Source: Weeksellaceae bacterium (lineage in GTDB: Bacteria > Bacteroidota > Bacteroidia > Flavobacteriales > Weeksellaceae). Taken from it: 7,519 nt of DNA. The translations under genes were made by a program, and so were the position numbers. This document shows positions 6,381 through 7,519 of this stretch, piece by piece. How positions within the stretch are numbered: the first letter of the stretch is position 1; the number at the start of each line of letters is the position of its first letter. Under the pieces are notes generated by a model, which made no database searches, was not told the DNA's origin, and worked only from the letters and a program-made list of their open reading frames with translations. The DNA is taken from contig JAQVDG010000090.1 in the NCBI GenBank assembly GCA_028698395.1, forward strand, positions 1 through 7,519. The letters are read 5' to 3'.

Positions 6381-6986
6381 CTATAAGTTCAAACGGTTTT
6401 CCTCTGTTTCATTTTCTACTTCTTTCCAAAAAGCACTTCGGCTAAGTGGTTCGTATTCGTCTTTCTCACCAAGTTCTACCAACTTTTCACTTTTAATTTT
6501 CCGATGGGAATAATGAGCTAAATTTCCTGTTTTCATACAAATTGCATGTACTTTAGTTACATATTCTGCTGTTGCCATTAAAAAAGGCATCGGTCCAAAA
6601 GGACGACCTTTAAAATCCATATCTAAACCGGCAATAATGACTCGCTTCCCCATATTTGCCAAATCATTGGCAACTTCCACAATTCCTTCATCAAAAAATT
6701 GTGCTTCATCAATTCCGACCACTTCACAATCGGTTGCCAAAATCAAAATATTATACGCTGATTCAACCGGAGTAGCTTCAATCGAAGTTTTATTGTGAGA
6801 AACTACTTCTTCTTCGGCATAACGAATATCAATAGCCGGTTTGAAAATTTCTACTTTCTGATTGGCAAAACGTGCACGATTTACACGACGAATCAATTCT
6901 TCCGTTTTTCCGGAAAACATAGAACCGCAGATAACTTCAATCCATCCGCTTTGTTTGCTGTGATTTATGGTATTTTCTAAAAACAT
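6381..6986 (-). CDS. tdk: Thymidine kinase (type II, TK1-like)
   Basis: Phosphorylates thymidine to dTMP with ATP in the pyrimidine salvage pathway; cytosolic, normally a tetramer. The 201-residue length is normal. The P-loop GSMFSGKT is at 21-28, the DEAQFF motif with catalytic Glu94 at 93-98, [13 protein letters not shown] at 119-131, and the C-terminal lasso region with YSHRK and the [11 protein letters not shown] segment. The usual four zinc cysteines are mostly gone: Cys150 remains (AICMKTG), its partner position is Thr153, and the C-terminal CRxC pair reads as a Ser-Arg-Ser/Ala sequence (182-185). From memory Bacteroidota enzymes share this, so it is probably a lineage trait and not damage. 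The start ATG at 6986 lies 7 bases after a -7 box, supporting its own promoter; the upstream gene on the same strand ends 32 bases away. Transcription ends at the hairpin at 6296-6334. Confidence 0.95.
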   Translation of the reverse strand: MFLENTINHSKQSGWIEVICGSMFSGKTEELIRRVNRARFANQKVEIFKPAIDIRYAEEEVVSHNKTSIEATPVESAYNILILATDCEVVGIDEAQFFDEGIVEVANDLANMGKRVIIAGLDMDFKGRPFGPMPFLMATAEYVTKVHAICMKTGNLAHYSHRKIKSEKLVELGEKDEYEPLSRSAFWKEVENETEENRLNL

Positions 6987-6993
6987 GTGAGAG

Positions 6994-7001
6994 CAAAGTT
7001 A
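6994..7001 (-). promoter_or_regulatory. -7 box of tdk (TAACTTTG), nearly leaderless
   Basis: On the minus strand 7001 to 6994 reads TAACTTTG, an exact TAnnTTTG match ending seven bases before the tdk ATG at 6986. The predicted leader is only a few bases. The box lies in the 32-base gap after the BtuF-like gene, so tdk can be transcribed independently. No TTG is visible at the -33 distance. Confidence 0.55.
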
Positions 7002-7018
7002 GAAAAATTTAACTTGCT

Positions 7019-7519
7019 TTAAGCAGTCGATTTCATTTTCTCCATATTTTTTCGGAGCGATTGAAAATATTGGAAAGCTTTCGTTAATCGGGAACCGTAC
7101 CAACTAAAATATTCGCCGTCCACAAAATAAATTCTCGACTTTCCGACAAAAGGTTTTAATTCATTTTTTTCTTTCTCTCCAAATGGAAAAGGCTCAGAAG
7201 AAAGTAAATGAAAATCAACCGGCTTTAATTGTTCCAATTGAATTTCCGGATAGCGTGTTTTATCCGAATAAACATTTTCAAACCCATTTAATTCAAGCAA
7301 ATAATTGATGAAAGTACCTTTTCCTACTACCATCCAAGGATTTTTCCAAATGAAATAACTTATTTTCAATTGAGGTTTTCCAACTAAAAAACTTTGAAAT
7401 TTTTCAACTTCTGACTGAGTTTTTGTTAGTATTTCATTGGATTTTGCTTCGACATCAAACAACTTTCCGTATTGAATAATCATTTCATAATTCTCTTCTA
7501 AATTATTCACATCTGAAAC
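7019..7519 (-). CDS. BtuF-like helical-backbone substrate-binding protein, 5' end outside window
   Basis: The C-terminal 166 residues of a class III (Peripla_BP_2, BtuF/FhuD-type) binding protein for cobalamin or an iron chelate. Visible features are a long backbone helix with LEENYEMIIQYGKLFDVEAK at the left, then SYFIWKNPWMVVGKGTFINYLLELNG, in which the WxxPWMxxGxGTFI pattern marks the start of the second lobe, then YPEIQLEQLKPVDFHLLSSEPFPF, and finally VDGEYFSWYGSRLTKAFQYF, a conserved ending of BtuF relatives. The frame is open through the right edge (codons Val-Ser-Asp precede the GTG at 7510), so that GTG is internal and about 90-100 N-terminal residues are missing. Whether there is a signal peptide or lipobox cannot be seen. 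It ends 32 bases before tdk on the same strand. The ligand is unknown. Confidence 0.85.
   Translation of the reverse strand, partial: VSDVNNLEENYEMIIQYGKLFDVEAKSNEILTKTQSEVEKFQSFLVGKPQLKISYFIWKNPWMVVGKGTFINYLLELNGFENVYSDKTRYPEIQLEQLKPVDFHLLSSEPFPFGEKEKNELKPFVGKSRIYFVDGEYFSWYGSRLTKAFQYFQSLRKNMEKMKSTA

Overview
This is an ordinary-looking stretch of chromosome from an AT-rich member of the Bacteroidota, most likely class Flavobacteriia. Four things point there: a protein with a type IX secretion (Por) C-terminal sorting domain; promoter boxes of the TAnnTTTG type instead of TATAAT; no Shine-Dalgarno motifs before the start codons; and signal peptides that leave glutamine as the first mature residue. 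The genus cannot be fixed from the sequence. No rRNA, tRNA, insertion sequence, phage gene or CRISPR array was seen.

Layout. Bases 1-1639 (minus) hold the first 546 codons of a secreted dipeptidyl peptidase IV whose catalytic end lies outside the window. An AT-rich divergent spacer (1640-1928) follows. A plus-strand run then begins: a small multi-pass membrane protein (1929-2435), an unrecognised four-cysteine protein with a GTG start (2525-3103), an extended SDR-type NAD(P)-dependent reductase/epimerase (3183-4187), diphosphomevalonate decarboxylase only 10 bases further on (4198-5250), and a T9SS cargo protein with its own promoter box (5315-6274). A strong hairpin at 6296-6334 works in both directions and separates this run from a minus-strand pair: thymidine kinase (6381-6986) and, upstream of it, the C-terminal two thirds of a BtuF-like substrate-binding protein (7019-7519) that enters from beyond the right edge.

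How the genes fit together. The only tight functional coupling visible is SDR-mvaD, which looks like one transcript and ties the SDR to the mevalonate branch of isoprenoid synthesis by position only. The other genes look like single units, several with a recognisable -7 box close to the start codon (two would give almost leaderless mRNAs). I found no convincing new multi-gene system. The best leads are the unknown four-cysteine protein, the SDR partner of mvaD, the near-leaderless promoters, and a thymidine kinase that has lost most of its usual zinc cysteines.
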